Part shown: positions 50,340-57,421 of the stretch, piece by piece
Layout: each line of letters starts with the position of its first letter
Numbering within the stretch: the first letter of the stretch is position 1
Assembly (NCBI RefSeq): GCF_017571495.1
Contig: NZ_JAGETZ010000002.1
Location: 310,001 to 374,000, forward strand
Length of the DNA stretch: 64,000 nt
Source of the DNA: Hymenobacter negativus
GTDB taxonomy: Bacteria > Bacteroidota > Bacteroidia > Cytophagales > Hymenobacteraceae
Direction: 5' to 3'
Notes under the pieces: generated by a model
Told to the model about the DNA's origin: nothing
Databases searched by the model: none
Seen by the model: the letters and a program-made list of their open reading frames with translations, nothing else
Translations under genes and position numbers: made by a program

Positions 50340-51308
50340 CTAGCAGCACCCGCCGCCATCGTAATGGTAAGTCGAGGGTGAGATGAAGATATCGTCGCGG
50401 TTCAGCCGGGCCAGCGTTCCGGCCGTTTTGTCGCACACGGCCAAGGGTTGATTCTGTAGCAGCACGTGGCCTTCGTGGTCATCGAAGTATTCTTCGGAAC
50501 CGTAGTAGATAGCCGTGCGACCAGTAAATATGCAGGGACCGTCAGTAGGTACGGGTTCCTTTATGGCACACACTTCCACGCTCTCTATGTAAATCAACTC
50601 GGCGGTGGCGTAGTGCTGGGGCGAGAGCACGCGGTAGGCGCGTTTAGCGCGCACCTCCACCGTGCCGAAACCTACTTCGGTTATCATATTCAGGTACTGT
50701 TGCAGGGGCAAAGAGCCGGTGAGGCAGAGGGCGCGCAGACGCTCGTCGGCGCGCAACTCGTCACTCATGGGTTGCTCGCAAGTGGGGTCCGACATCACGA
50801 GGCGGCCGTGGGGTTTGAGCACACGGTAGGTTTCCTGCAGGGCCCGGCGCAAGTCGTCGAGCTTGAAGATGTTGAACAAGCAGTTCTGGGCGGCCACGTC
50901 TACGCTTTCGTCGGCTACGGGCAGGTGCAGGGCATCGCCGGCGCGGAGGTCAATAAAATCCTGCCGAAACCAGTCGTTCTGCTCCTCGGCCGTCCGCATG
51001 TTTTCGCGGGAGGCTTCGAGCATTTCACTCACCACATCTACCCCAATCACGGCCCCCGGCCGGCGGCTGAAATATGCGAATTGCAGCAGCTCCATGCCAC
51101 CGCCCACGCCGACGTAGAGCACGGTGGGCGAATTGGTAAGGTCGCGCGGGTTTACGGTGCTGCCGCAACCGTAGTTCATGCTCAGCATGCGTTGTGGAAT
51201 GCGCAGGCTGGGCAGTTGCCATACAGGGTTAGTGGTGCAGCACAGGCCCACCTGGGGCTTCTGGGCAGCTTGGCGGTACACGTCGGCGGTGGTGTCGAGA
51301 TAACCCAT
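50340..51308 (-). CDS. arsM: Arsenite S-adenosylmethionine methyltransferase ArsM (arsenosugar type)
   Basis: A 322-residue SAM-dependent methyltransferase that methylates trivalent arsenic, supplying the dimethyl-arsenic used in arsenosugar synthesis. SAM-binding motif VLYVGVGGGMELLQF (about 64-78), acidic loop GVDVVSEML, and RLVMSDPTC. Candidate As(III)-binding cysteines are Cys48 (NYGCGST), Cys143 (AQNCLFN) and Cys195 (RALCLTG); their spacing (95 and 52) is close to that of the conserved trio in characterised ArsM. An N-terminal Cys23-Cys24 pair and a C-terminal GGGCC tail are also present, as in many arsenosugar-cluster ArsM proteins. It lies 43 nt downstream of DUF547-A. Confidence 0.92.
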   Translation of the reverse strand: MGYLDTTADVYRQAAQKPQVGLCCTTNPVWQLPSLRIPQRMLSMNYGCGSTVNPRDLTNSPTVLYVGVGGGMELLQFAYFSRRPGAVIGVDVVSEMLEASRENMRTAEEQNDWFRQDFIDLRAGDALHLPVADESVDVAAQNCLFNIFKLDDLRRALQETYRVLKPHGRLVMSDPTCEQPMSDELRADERLRALCLTGSLPLQQYLNMITEVGFGTVEVRAKRAYRVLSPQHYATAELIYIESVEVCAIKEPVPTDGPCIFTGRTAIYYGSEEYFDDHEGHVLLQNQPLAVCDKTAGTLARLNRDDIFISPSTYHYDGGGCC

Positions 51309-51351
51309 AATGAAGAGGCGCTTTAGGCTAAAGATGAAGCAAGAAAGTGCG

Positions 51352-51912
51352 CTACTGCTTATTCAGATTCCAGTTATAATCGAGGTAGGTAATCTTGGTA
51401 TTGTCGTCCATTTTGACGGTAGCGTACTTATTGACCCATTTGGCGACCGACAGGTTGTTTTGGGTCCAGTCGCCCTTGTACCAGTCGAAGTATTTGGAGA
51501 GCTGGGCGGCGGCCTTGCCGGGTTTGTTCTTGGCCGGGTTGTTGAGAAAGTCGCGGCCCTGGTCCTCGAGCTGGCCGTCCAGCTTGGCGGCGGTGTAGGC
51601 CTCGTTGCGCAGGCGCGGGCACGACAGCGCGGCGCACACCAGGGCGAAGTGAATGCGCGGGTCGTCGAACTTCTTGCGCAAAATGCCGTGCTCGATGTTG
51701 TCGAGGCTCATCTTTTCGCCCGCGATGCTGAAGAACTTGGCCGCCCAGGGCGTGGTCACGAACGGAATCTTGATTTTGGCGCCGATGTCCTTGATGCTCT
51801 GCACCGGGTAGTGGTCCAGAATGAGGCGGATGGTGAAGGCGTTGTAGGCGTTTAGCCAATAGGCCATTTGCTCGGCCTTGCTCCAGTTGGCAGCGGGCGG
51901 AGTCTTGCTCAG
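51352..51912. repeat. Direct repeat, left copy (near-identical to 56455-57015)
   Basis: These 561 bp align with 56455-57015 at a constant offset of 5103. The only differences I found are a dinucleotide near the stop codon (51360-51361) and one base at 51901. Similarity stops sharply at both ends. The right copy lies at 56455-57015. Confidence 0.9.
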
Positions 51913-52158
51913 CATCGCCAAATACTGATTAAACACCTGCTCATCGGCCTGAAATCCCTTGTAATCCACCAGCCCCTGCGCCGAGACGTGCTTTTTGAGT
52001 AGCTTATCGAAGGCGCTGTGGTCGACTAGGGCACTGGTGGCGGCTACGGCATAGGTGGGGGACGGCACTGGGCTGAAGCCAGTTACTGCCACGGCGGTTA
52101 GCGTGCCGGCGGCCAGTAGTAGGGACCCGATGGTTGATATTTTCATGAGCTTGTTCAT
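51352..52158 (-). CDS. DUF547 domain protein, copy A
   Basis: A 268-residue protein with a signal peptide (start MNKLMKIS at 52158, or Met5 at 52146; hydrophobic LLLAAGTLTAVAV). The DUF547 domain follows: HSAFDKLLKKHV, WSKAEQMAYWLNAYNAFTIRLI, LDNIEHGILRKKF and ALVCAALSCPRLRNEAY; the NAYN, H and C residues are typical of this family, which is unassigned but has a catalytic-like Cys/His arrangement. From the WSKAEQ region onward the DNA is almost identical to copy B (56455-57249), whereas the N-terminal 80 residues differ. It is divergent from the glycosyltransferase gene and upstream of arsM in the same direction. Confidence 0.85.
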   Translation of the reverse strand: MNKLMKISTIGSLLLAAGTLTAVAVTGFSPVPSPTYAVAATSALVDHSAFDKLLKKHVSAQGLVDYKGFQADEQVFNQYLAMLSKTPPAANWSKAEQMAYWLNAYNAFTIRLILDHYPVQSIKDIGAKIKIPFVTTPWAAKFFSIAGEKMSLDNIEHGILRKKFDDPRIHFALVCAALSCPRLRNEAYTAAKLDGQLEDQGRDFLNNPAKNKPGKAAAQLSKYFDWYKGDWTQNNLSVAKWVNKYATVKMDDNTKITYLDYNWNLNKQ

Positions 52159-52301
52159 CGTGCTACATACGAGAAAGCTCCACGCTAAAGATTGATAGGC
52201 CGCAATCCTCTAGCTGCTGCAACTTCGTACAAAGTAGCGACTACAGTTTTACTCTATCAATTAATCCGGAAGTTGCATTTTCTAAGCCCTCCTATTTCTT
52301 G

Positions 52302-52991
52302 ATGCTGAGCGTAATCATTCCCACCTATAAGGAGGCGGCTAACATCGGCCGATTAGTAGCCGACCTGCGATGCTACGCGCCTCCGGAGGGCATAGAAATC
52401 CTGGTGGTAGATGCTGGCAGCCCCGATGGTACGGCTGCTGTTGCCCGTGCCGCCGGGGCTACTGTGCTGGAATCGCCGAGGCCCGGCCGGGCTACCCAGA
52501 TGAATTACGGAGCCCAGCATGCCCGCGGGGACATTTTCTATTTTGTGCACGCTGATGTGCGCATTCACCCCGACTACGTGACCACCATCCAGGAAGCTGT
52601 GGCCCGGGGTGACGCGGCCGGCTGCTACCGCTTCCGGTTCGATTCCAATCATCTGCTGCTGCGCATCAATAGCTACGGCACCCGCTTTAAAGGCATCATG
52701 AGCCGAGGTGGCGACCAAACGCTGTTCATCAGCCGGGTCCTGTTTGAGCAGCTAGGGGGCTTCAACGAGCAGTTTGTCATCATGGAGGACTTCGAGATTA
52801 TTCAGCGTATCCGGCGGGTGGCCCGCTTTCACATCGTGCCGCAGGACGTGGTGGTATCGGCCCGTAAGTACGAAACCAACAGCTGGCTGCGCGTGCAGCT
52901 GGCCAACCTCACCGCCTTCTCGATGTACTTCCTCAAGCTGTCACCCACCCGCATTGCCCGCACCTACAAGGCATTGCTTAATTACCGCTAA
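52302..52991 (+). CDS. TIGR04283-type glycosyltransferase, arsenosugar cluster
   Basis: A 229-residue GT2-fold glycosyltransferase. The start at ATG 52302 (MLSVIIPTYKEA) is chosen over a TTG one codon earlier. Landmarks are SVIIPTYKEAANIGRL, EILVVDAGSPDGTA, GRATQMNYGAQHARGDIFYFVHADVRI (the DxD-type metal motif) and SRGGDQTLFISRVLFEQLGGF, with the acceptor-binding ED in FVIMEDFE. It belongs to the family described as the arsenosugar biosynthesis glycosyltransferase (TIGR04283). It would add a sugar to the arsenic-ribose product or its precursor; the exact step is not established. Its stop overlaps the next ATG by one base (TAATG). Confidence 0.88.
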   Translation: MLSVIIPTYKEAANIGRLVADLRCYAPPEGIEILVVDAGSPDGTAAVARAAGATVLESPRPGRATQMNYGAQHARGDIFYFVHADVRIHPDYVTTIQEAVARGDAAGCYRFRFDSNHLLLRINSYGTRFKGIMSRGGDQTLFISRVLFEQLGGFNEQFVIMEDFEIIQRIRRVARFHIVPQDVVVSARKYETNSWLRVQLANLTAFSMYFLKLSPTRIARTYKALLNYR

Positions 52992-54010
52992 TGCTCCCAC
53001 GTGTGCTTGTGACCGGTGCCAATGGCTTTCTGGGCCGCCACCTCGTAGCGGAGTTGTTGCGCCGTGGCTACCCGGTGCGTGCGCTGGTACGGCCCAGCCA
53101 GAAGTGCGCTGCCTCCTCGCCCTTGCCGCCCCTGCAGGCGCTGCCTATTGAAGTGTGCGAAATAGACTTAAGTCGCTCGGTCTGCAAAGCGGAACTGGCA
53201 GCAATAGCCGCCGGCTGCGGGGCCATTATCCACGCCGCCGCTGCCGCCCAGGTGAACCCGGCCCGCAACCCGACCGTGTGGGCTACCAACTTTCGGGGCA
53301 CGGAGCAGGTACTGCGCCTGGCGCAGAAGGCTGGAGTAGCCCGTCTGGTTTACGTGGGCACTGCCAATGTCTTTGGTTTCGGCACCCAAAAGCGGCCCGG
53401 TGATGAAACCCGGCCCTACACCGGCCGGCGCTACGGCCTCGACTACATGGACAGCAAGCGCGCCGCTACCAACCTGGTGCTGCAAGCCGTGACCCAGGAG
53501 CAATTGCCCGCTGTGCTGGTGCACCCCACCTTTATGCTAGGGCCTAGCGATGCCAAACCAACCTCGGGCAAGCTACTGCTGGAACTGCGCGCCGGCCGGC
53601 TGCCGGGCTACCCGCTGGGCGGCAAAAACTATGTACACGTGCGCGATGTGGCCGTGGCCACCGTCAACGCTCTCACACGGGGCCGCGTGGGCGAATCCTA
53701 CATTCTGGGCAATGAGAATTTAAGTTACCGAGAAGCGTTTGGGTTGATGGCCGGCGTGCTGGAGGTGGCCTCGCCGCGCTGGCCGTTGCTGCCCCCGCTG
53801 GCCAATTTCTACGGCGTACTCTGCGCCTGGAAGGCTTCGCTCACCGGGCGCCCCGCCCAGATTAACCCGGCAATGATTGCTGTGGCCAACGATGGGCACT
53901 ACTTCACCCCACAGAAGGCGCGTGTCGAATTGGAACTGCCCAGAACGCCTGTTCACCAAGCCGTTGTCGAAGCATTCGACTGGTTTAAAGCCCACGGCTA
54001 TGTCCACTAA
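52991..54010 (+). CDS. NAD-dependent epimerase/dehydratase family protein
   Basis: A 339-residue extended-SDR enzyme. The dinucleotide loop VLVTGANGFLGRHLVAEL (about 5-22), the Rossmann acidic/basic strand RALVRPSQK, YVGTANVFGFGTQ and the catalytic YGLDYMDSKRAA (YxxxK; Tyr and Lys) are visible, and the C-terminal substrate region holds RLPGYPLGGKNYVHVRDVA. Such enzymes act on nucleotide sugars or reduce hydroxyl/ketone groups. It is coupled to the glycosyltransferase (one-base overlap) and to the SDR (11-base overlap), so a sugar-modifying role in the same pathway is likely but unproven. Confidence 0.87.
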   Translation: MLPRVLVTGANGFLGRHLVAELLRRGYPVRALVRPSQKCAASSPLPPLQALPIEVCEIDLSRSVCKAELAAIAAGCGAIIHAAAAAQVNPARNPTVWATNFRGTEQVLRLAQKAGVARLVYVGTANVFGFGTQKRPGDETRPYTGRRYGLDYMDSKRAATNLVLQAVTQEQLPAVLVHPTFMLGPSDAKPTSGKLLLELRAGRLPGYPLGGKNYVHVRDVAVATVNALTRGRVGESYILGNENLSYREAFGLMAGVLEVASPRWPLLPPLANFYGVLCAWKASLTGRPAQINPAMIAVANDGHYFTPQKARVELELPRTPVHQAVVEAFDWFKAHGYVH

Positions 54011-54830
54011 TCTCACCACCGGCCCGCTGGTGGGTCAAGTCGTTTTGATTACCGGCTCCGAATCGGGCATTGGTCGCGAGACGGCCCGCGCGTTCTGCCA
54101 ACTGGGAGCCGCCGTGGTACTCAACGGCCGCCAGGCCGAGCGCCTGGAGTGTACCCGGCAGGCCCTGGCAGCCGAAGGCTACCGGGTAGCCGCCTGCGTG
54201 GCCGACGTAACCAATTATGCCGACTGCGAGCACCTTGTGGCGATGGCGCTCAACCGCTTCGGCCGCCTCGATGTGTTGATAACCAACGCCAGCATTTCCC
54301 AACGAGCCTACTTTGCCGACATGCAGCCCGAGGTATTCCGACAGGTGCTCGATAGCAACGTGTACGGCTCTGTGTACCCACTCAAGGCCGCGCTGCCGCA
54401 CCTTATCGCCCGCCAGGGCAGTGTGACGTTTATCTCCTCAATCTCGGCCCTCAATGGCATGCCCAGCGGCTCGGCATACTGCGCTGGCAAGGCTGCCCTG
54501 GCGAATTTAGCTCACACCCTGCGCCTGGAGTTAGCCGCGACCGGGGTACATTTTGGCGTGGTGCACATTGGCTTCACGCAGAACGACCCCGACAAGCGTG
54601 TACTCGATGCGGCAGGGCAGCCCGTGCCCATCGCGCACCGCCCGCCGCGCTGGCAAAAGTCGCAGGCTCAGGTGGCTGCCATCATTCTAAAGCACGTCCG
54701 GCGGCGGCGGCGGCGCACAATTATTTCAGCCCTTGGACGCCTCATTCTGGTAGTGCATTCGCTGTTGCCCCGGCTCGGCGACTGGGTGGTGTTAACTTCC
54801 CAACGCCGGATGCGGAATTTCTACGAATAG
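54000..54830 (+). CDS. Short-chain dehydrogenase/reductase
   Basis: A 276-residue classical SDR. The start at ATG 54000 (MSTNLTTGPLVGQ) overlaps the epimerase stop (54008-54010), suggesting translational coupling. NAD(P) motif LITGSESGIGRETARAF, conserved NAS in LITNASISQ, catalytic Ser in TFISSISALNG, and SAYCAGKAA with the YxxxK pair. The C-terminus has a basic run (RRRRR) then a hydrophobic stretch (ALGRLILVVHSLLP) that may touch the membrane. It would reduce or oxidise a hydroxyl on the sugar or its carrier; no known arsenosugar step has been assigned to such an enzyme. Confidence 0.87.
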   Translation: MSTNLTTGPLVGQVVLITGSESGIGRETARAFCQLGAAVVLNGRQAERLECTRQALAAEGYRVAACVADVTNYADCEHLVAMALNRFGRLDVLITNASISQRAYFADMQPEVFRQVLDSNVYGSVYPLKAALPHLIARQGSVTFISSISALNGMPSGSAYCAGKAALANLAHTLRLELAATGVHFGVVHIGFTQNDPDKRVLDAAGQPVPIAHRPPRWQKSQAQVAAIILKHVRRRRRRTIISALGRLILVVHSLLPRLGDWVVLTSQRRMRNFYE

Positions 54831-54879
54831 CCCGCCACAATCTGGCCCCTAACCTTTTTTATATTTTTTAAACCCACGT

Positions 54880-55212
54880 ATGGAAACGTATTACAACCCC
54901 GCCGACCTCAAGAAGTTCGGCAACATCGGTGAGTTTCAGAAAGAGTTTGCCGATAAATTCTTCACTTACTACGGAGCCGTTTTCGCTGAAGGGGCTCTCA
55001 CCGCCCGCGAAAAATCTCTGATTGCCCTAGCCGTGGCCCACGCAGTGCAATGCCCATACTGCATTGATGCCTACTCGGCGGATACGCTGGAAAAAGGCTG
55101 CACTGAGCCCGAAATGATGGAGGCCGTTCACGTGGCCGCTGCTATTCGTGGGGGAGCTACGCTGGTGCATGGCGTGCAGATGATGAATAAAGTCAAAGAG
55201 TTATCCATGTAG
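54880..55212 (+). CDS. AhpD-like arsenosugar-associated peroxidase-like protein
   Basis: A 110-residue carboxymuconolactone-decarboxylase/AhpD-fold protein. The family active-site pattern is LIALAVAHAVQCPYCIDAY: His54 and the CxxC pair Cys58-Cys61, with Glu in TAREKSLIALA. AhpD-type CxxC proteins reduce peroxides or transfer electrons from lipoyl carriers. A dedicated member of this family accompanies arsM/arsS in many arsenosugar clusters, hence the name arsenosugar biosynthesis-associated peroxidase-like protein. Its role could be thiol redox on an arsenic intermediate, which is inference. It is 49 nt after the SDR. Confidence 0.88.
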   Translation: METYYNPADLKKFGNIGEFQKEFADKFFTYYGAVFAEGALTAREKSLIALAVAHAVQCPYCIDAYSADTLEKGCTEPEMMEAVHVAAAIRGGATLVHGVQMMNKVKELSM

Positions 55213-55216
55213 GCCC

Positions 55217-55291
55217 GTAGCGTGGATGCTACGAGTTTGTACGTTGTGCCACCCAACATTCCTGCGCACGGACTCGCGGAGTTCGTGCTAC
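55217..55291. repeat. Hairpin element, divergent family 2 relative
   Basis: GTAGCGTGGATGCTACGAGT (from 55217) pairs imperfectly with 55265-55291 (ending GTTCGTGCTAC). It lies in the gap before arsS and resembles the elements at 25074 and 36200 in its GTAG...CTAC ends. Confidence 0.45.
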
Positions 55292-55300
55292 CTTTTTGCC

Positions 55301-56350
55301 ATGATAAAATCTCTTAAAGCCTCTGGCAGCCAGCTTGCCGATTCGGCTTTTCAGCTGACTGTGCTGCGCCAGGAAGTCGTCGAGGTGCTGCATCTACCAC
55401 CCTTTCACCAAAAAATGGCCGAAACGGGGCTGTTTCCATTACGGCCGGTAGCGCCGGCAGTGCTGCAAATCAACGTGGGCAAAATGTGCAACCAAGTCTG
55501 CAAACATTGCCACGTAGACGCGGGCCCCGACCGCAAAGAAATTATGACCCGCGCGACGATGCAGCTCTGCCTCGACGCACTGGCCCAGACCAACATCCCC
55601 ACCGTGGACCTCACGGGAGGCGCACCCGAGATGAACCCCGATTTTCGCTGGTTTGTGGAGGAAATCAGCAAGCTGTGCCGCAAGGTGCTGGTGCGCTGCA
55701 ACCTCACCATCATCGTAGCCAATAAGAAGTATCACGACTTGCCCGAGTTCTTTAAACGGCACGGGGTGGAAGTCGTCAGCTCGCTGCCGTTCTACTCCGC
55801 CGATAAAACTGACCGGCAGCGCGGCGACGGTGTTTTTGCCGATTCCATCAAAGCCCTGCTGATGCTGAATGCTGTAGGCTATGGCCAGCCTGATAGTGGA
55901 TTGGTGCTGAACCTGGTGTATAACCCCGCCGGGGCCTTTATGCCGGGGCCACAGGCAGGGCTGGAGCAGCAGTTCAAGCGGGCACTGTTCAAGGACTACG
56001 GCATCGTTTTCAACAGCCTGTTTGCCATCACCAACCTACCGGTGAGCCGCTTCCTCGACTACCTTGTGGAATCGGGCAACTACGCCGGTTATATGGAAAA
56101 GCTCGTGACGGCCTTCAACCCCACGGCTGCTGCCGGCGTGATGTGCCGCGACACCATTTCGGTGGGTTGGGATGGTGGGCTCTACGACTGCGATTTCAAT
56201 CAGATGCTTGACCTGCACGTGGCCAGCACCAGCCAGCACATCCGCGACTTCGACGCGGCGGCCTTGGCCCAGCGACCCATCGTTGTCAACCAGCATTGCT
56301 ATGGCTGTACGGCCGGCGCGGGGTCCAGCTGCGGCGGCACCGTGGCATAA
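55301..56350 (+). CDS. arsS: Radical SAM arsenosugar biosynthesis protein ArsS
   Basis: A 349-residue radical SAM enzyme; a longer frame from 55226 runs through the hairpin, so the start at 55301 (MIKSLKASGSQ) is preferred. The [4Fe-4S]-binding motif CNQVCKHC (Cys63, Cys67, Cys70) follows INVGKM, with the SAM motif DLTGGAPEMNP (about 103-113). A second cysteine cluster at the C-terminus (HCYGCTAGAGSSCGG: Cys333, Cys336, Cys344) is typical of the radical SAM/Cys-rich family. ArsS attaches the 5'-deoxyadenosyl group to dimethylarsenic, the committed step to arsenosugars. It ends 104 nt from the convergent DUF547-B stop. Confidence 0.93.
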   Translation: MIKSLKASGSQLADSAFQLTVLRQEVVEVLHLPPFHQKMAETGLFPLRPVAPAVLQINVGKMCNQVCKHCHVDAGPDRKEIMTRATMQLCLDALAQTNIPTVDLTGGAPEMNPDFRWFVEEISKLCRKVLVRCNLTIIVANKKYHDLPEFFKRHGVEVVSSLPFYSADKTDRQRGDGVFADSIKALLMLNAVGYGQPDSGLVLNLVYNPAGAFMPGPQAGLEQQFKRALFKDYGIVFNSLFAITNLPVSRFLDYLVESGNYAGYMEKLVTAFNPTAAAGVMCRDTISVGWDGGLYDCDFNQMLDLHVASTSQHIRDFDAAALAQRPIVVNQHCYGCTAGAGSSCGGTVA

Positions 56351-56454
56351 ATGCTGGGTGTTGGCCTTTGTCGGCTACGCACTTTGCGTATGCTTATAGC
56401 ATCAATTTTAACAGCTATTGCCACCACTAATAGCCTTACCACAATGGGGAGGCC

Positions 56455-57015
56455 CTACTGCTCGTTCAGATTCCAGTTATAATCGAGGTAGGTAATCTTG
56501 GTATTGTCGTCCATTTTGACGGTAGCGTACTTATTGACCCATTTGGCGACCGACAGGTTGTTTTGGGTCCAGTCGCCCTTGTACCAGTCGAAGTATTTGG
56601 AGAGCTGGGCGGCGGCCTTGCCGGGTTTGTTCTTGGCCGGGTTGTTGAGAAAGTCGCGGCCCTGGTCCTCGAGCTGGCCGTCCAGCTTGGCGGCGGTGTA
56701 GGCCTCGTTGCGCAGGCGCGGGCACGACAGCGCGGCGCACACCAGGGCGAAGTGAATGCGCGGGTCGTCGAACTTCTTGCGCAAAATGCCGTGCTCGATG
56801 TTGTCGAGGCTCATCTTTTCGCCCGCGATGCTGAAGAACTTGGCCGCCCAGGGCGTGGTCACGAACGGAATCTTGATTTTGGCGCCGATGTCCTTGATGC
56901 TCTGCACCGGGTAGTGGTCCAGAATGAGGCGGATGGTGAAGGCGTTGTAGGCGTTTAGCCAATAGGCCATTTGCTCGGCCTTGCTCCAGTTGGCAGCGGG
57001 CGGGGTCTTGCTCAG
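56455..57015. repeat. Direct repeat, right copy (near-identical to 51352-51912)
   Basis: The same 561-bp block as 51352-51912, offset by 5103 bp and in the same orientation. Recombination between the copies would excise the glycosyltransferase, epimerase, SDR, AhpD-like and arsS genes. Confidence 0.9.
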
Positions 57016-57249
57016 CTGGTCCAGGTAGTGGTTAAAGGCCGTTTGGTCGGCTTTCCAGGCTTTGTAGTTGACGAGCCCTTTCTCGTTGACGTGCTTTTTC
57101 AGCAGCTTATCGAAGGCGCTGTGGTCGAAAGCCACTGGGGCCGATAAGGGTGGTGGCAATGGTGCCGGCCGCGAAACCGATGGCGTAGCCGTAGTAAGAC
57201 CCAGTAAGCAGGCGGCCAGGAGCAGGGCACAGAACGAAGAAGCTTTCAT
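56455..57249 (-). CDS. DUF547 domain protein, copy B
   Basis: A 264-residue protein. The start at 57249 gives a signal peptide (MKASSFCALLLAACLLGLTT). The N-terminal part (to about residue 80) differs from copy A (KAWKADQTAFNHYLDQ versus KGFQADEQVFNQYLAM), but from WSKAEQMAYW to the end the proteins are identical except Glu instead of Lys before the last residue. DUF547 landmarks as in copy A: NAYN, ALVCAALSC, DNIEHG. It converges on arsS. It is a likely product of duplication plus gene conversion with copy A; a role in arsenosugar handling is possible but unproven. Confidence 0.85.
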   Translation of the reverse strand: MKASSFCALLLAACLLGLTTATPSVSRPAPLPPPLSAPVAFDHSAFDKLLKKHVNEKGLVNYKAWKADQTAFNHYLDQLSKTPPAANWSKAEQMAYWLNAYNAFTIRLILDHYPVQSIKDIGAKIKIPFVTTPWAAKFFSIAGEKMSLDNIEHGILRKKFDDPRIHFALVCAALSCPRLRNEAYTAAKLDGQLEDQGRDFLNNPAKNKPGKAAAQLSKYFDWYKGDWTQNNLSVAKWVNKYATVKMDDNTKITYLDYNWNLNEQ

Positions 57250-57370
57250 TAGCACAGATGTTGGCCGGCATATACGGGCCTGCGCAGCTGAAAAGTTTGA
57301 GGTGTTTCTGGGCTCAACCTTACAAGCCAAGCATAAAAAAAACTGGCATGGCTGTAGGCTAGCACAGCAA

Positions 57371-57402
57371 GCACGTTTCCCATTGACGATTGGGAAACGT
57401 GC
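57371..57402. terminator. Hairpin after the nuclease gene
   Basis: GCACGTTTCCCA (57371-57382) pairs exactly with 57391-57402; it lies just beyond the endonuclease stop. There is no T-run, so termination strength is uncertain. Confidence 0.55.
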
Positions 57403-57421
57403 TGCCACGGGAACGGACCAC

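Noticed and set aside
51428..56962. Two identical 143-residue open frames overlapping the DUF547 genes
   Set aside because: They run in a second frame of the near-identical DUF547 DNA; the identity reflects the direct repeat, not a conserved protein.
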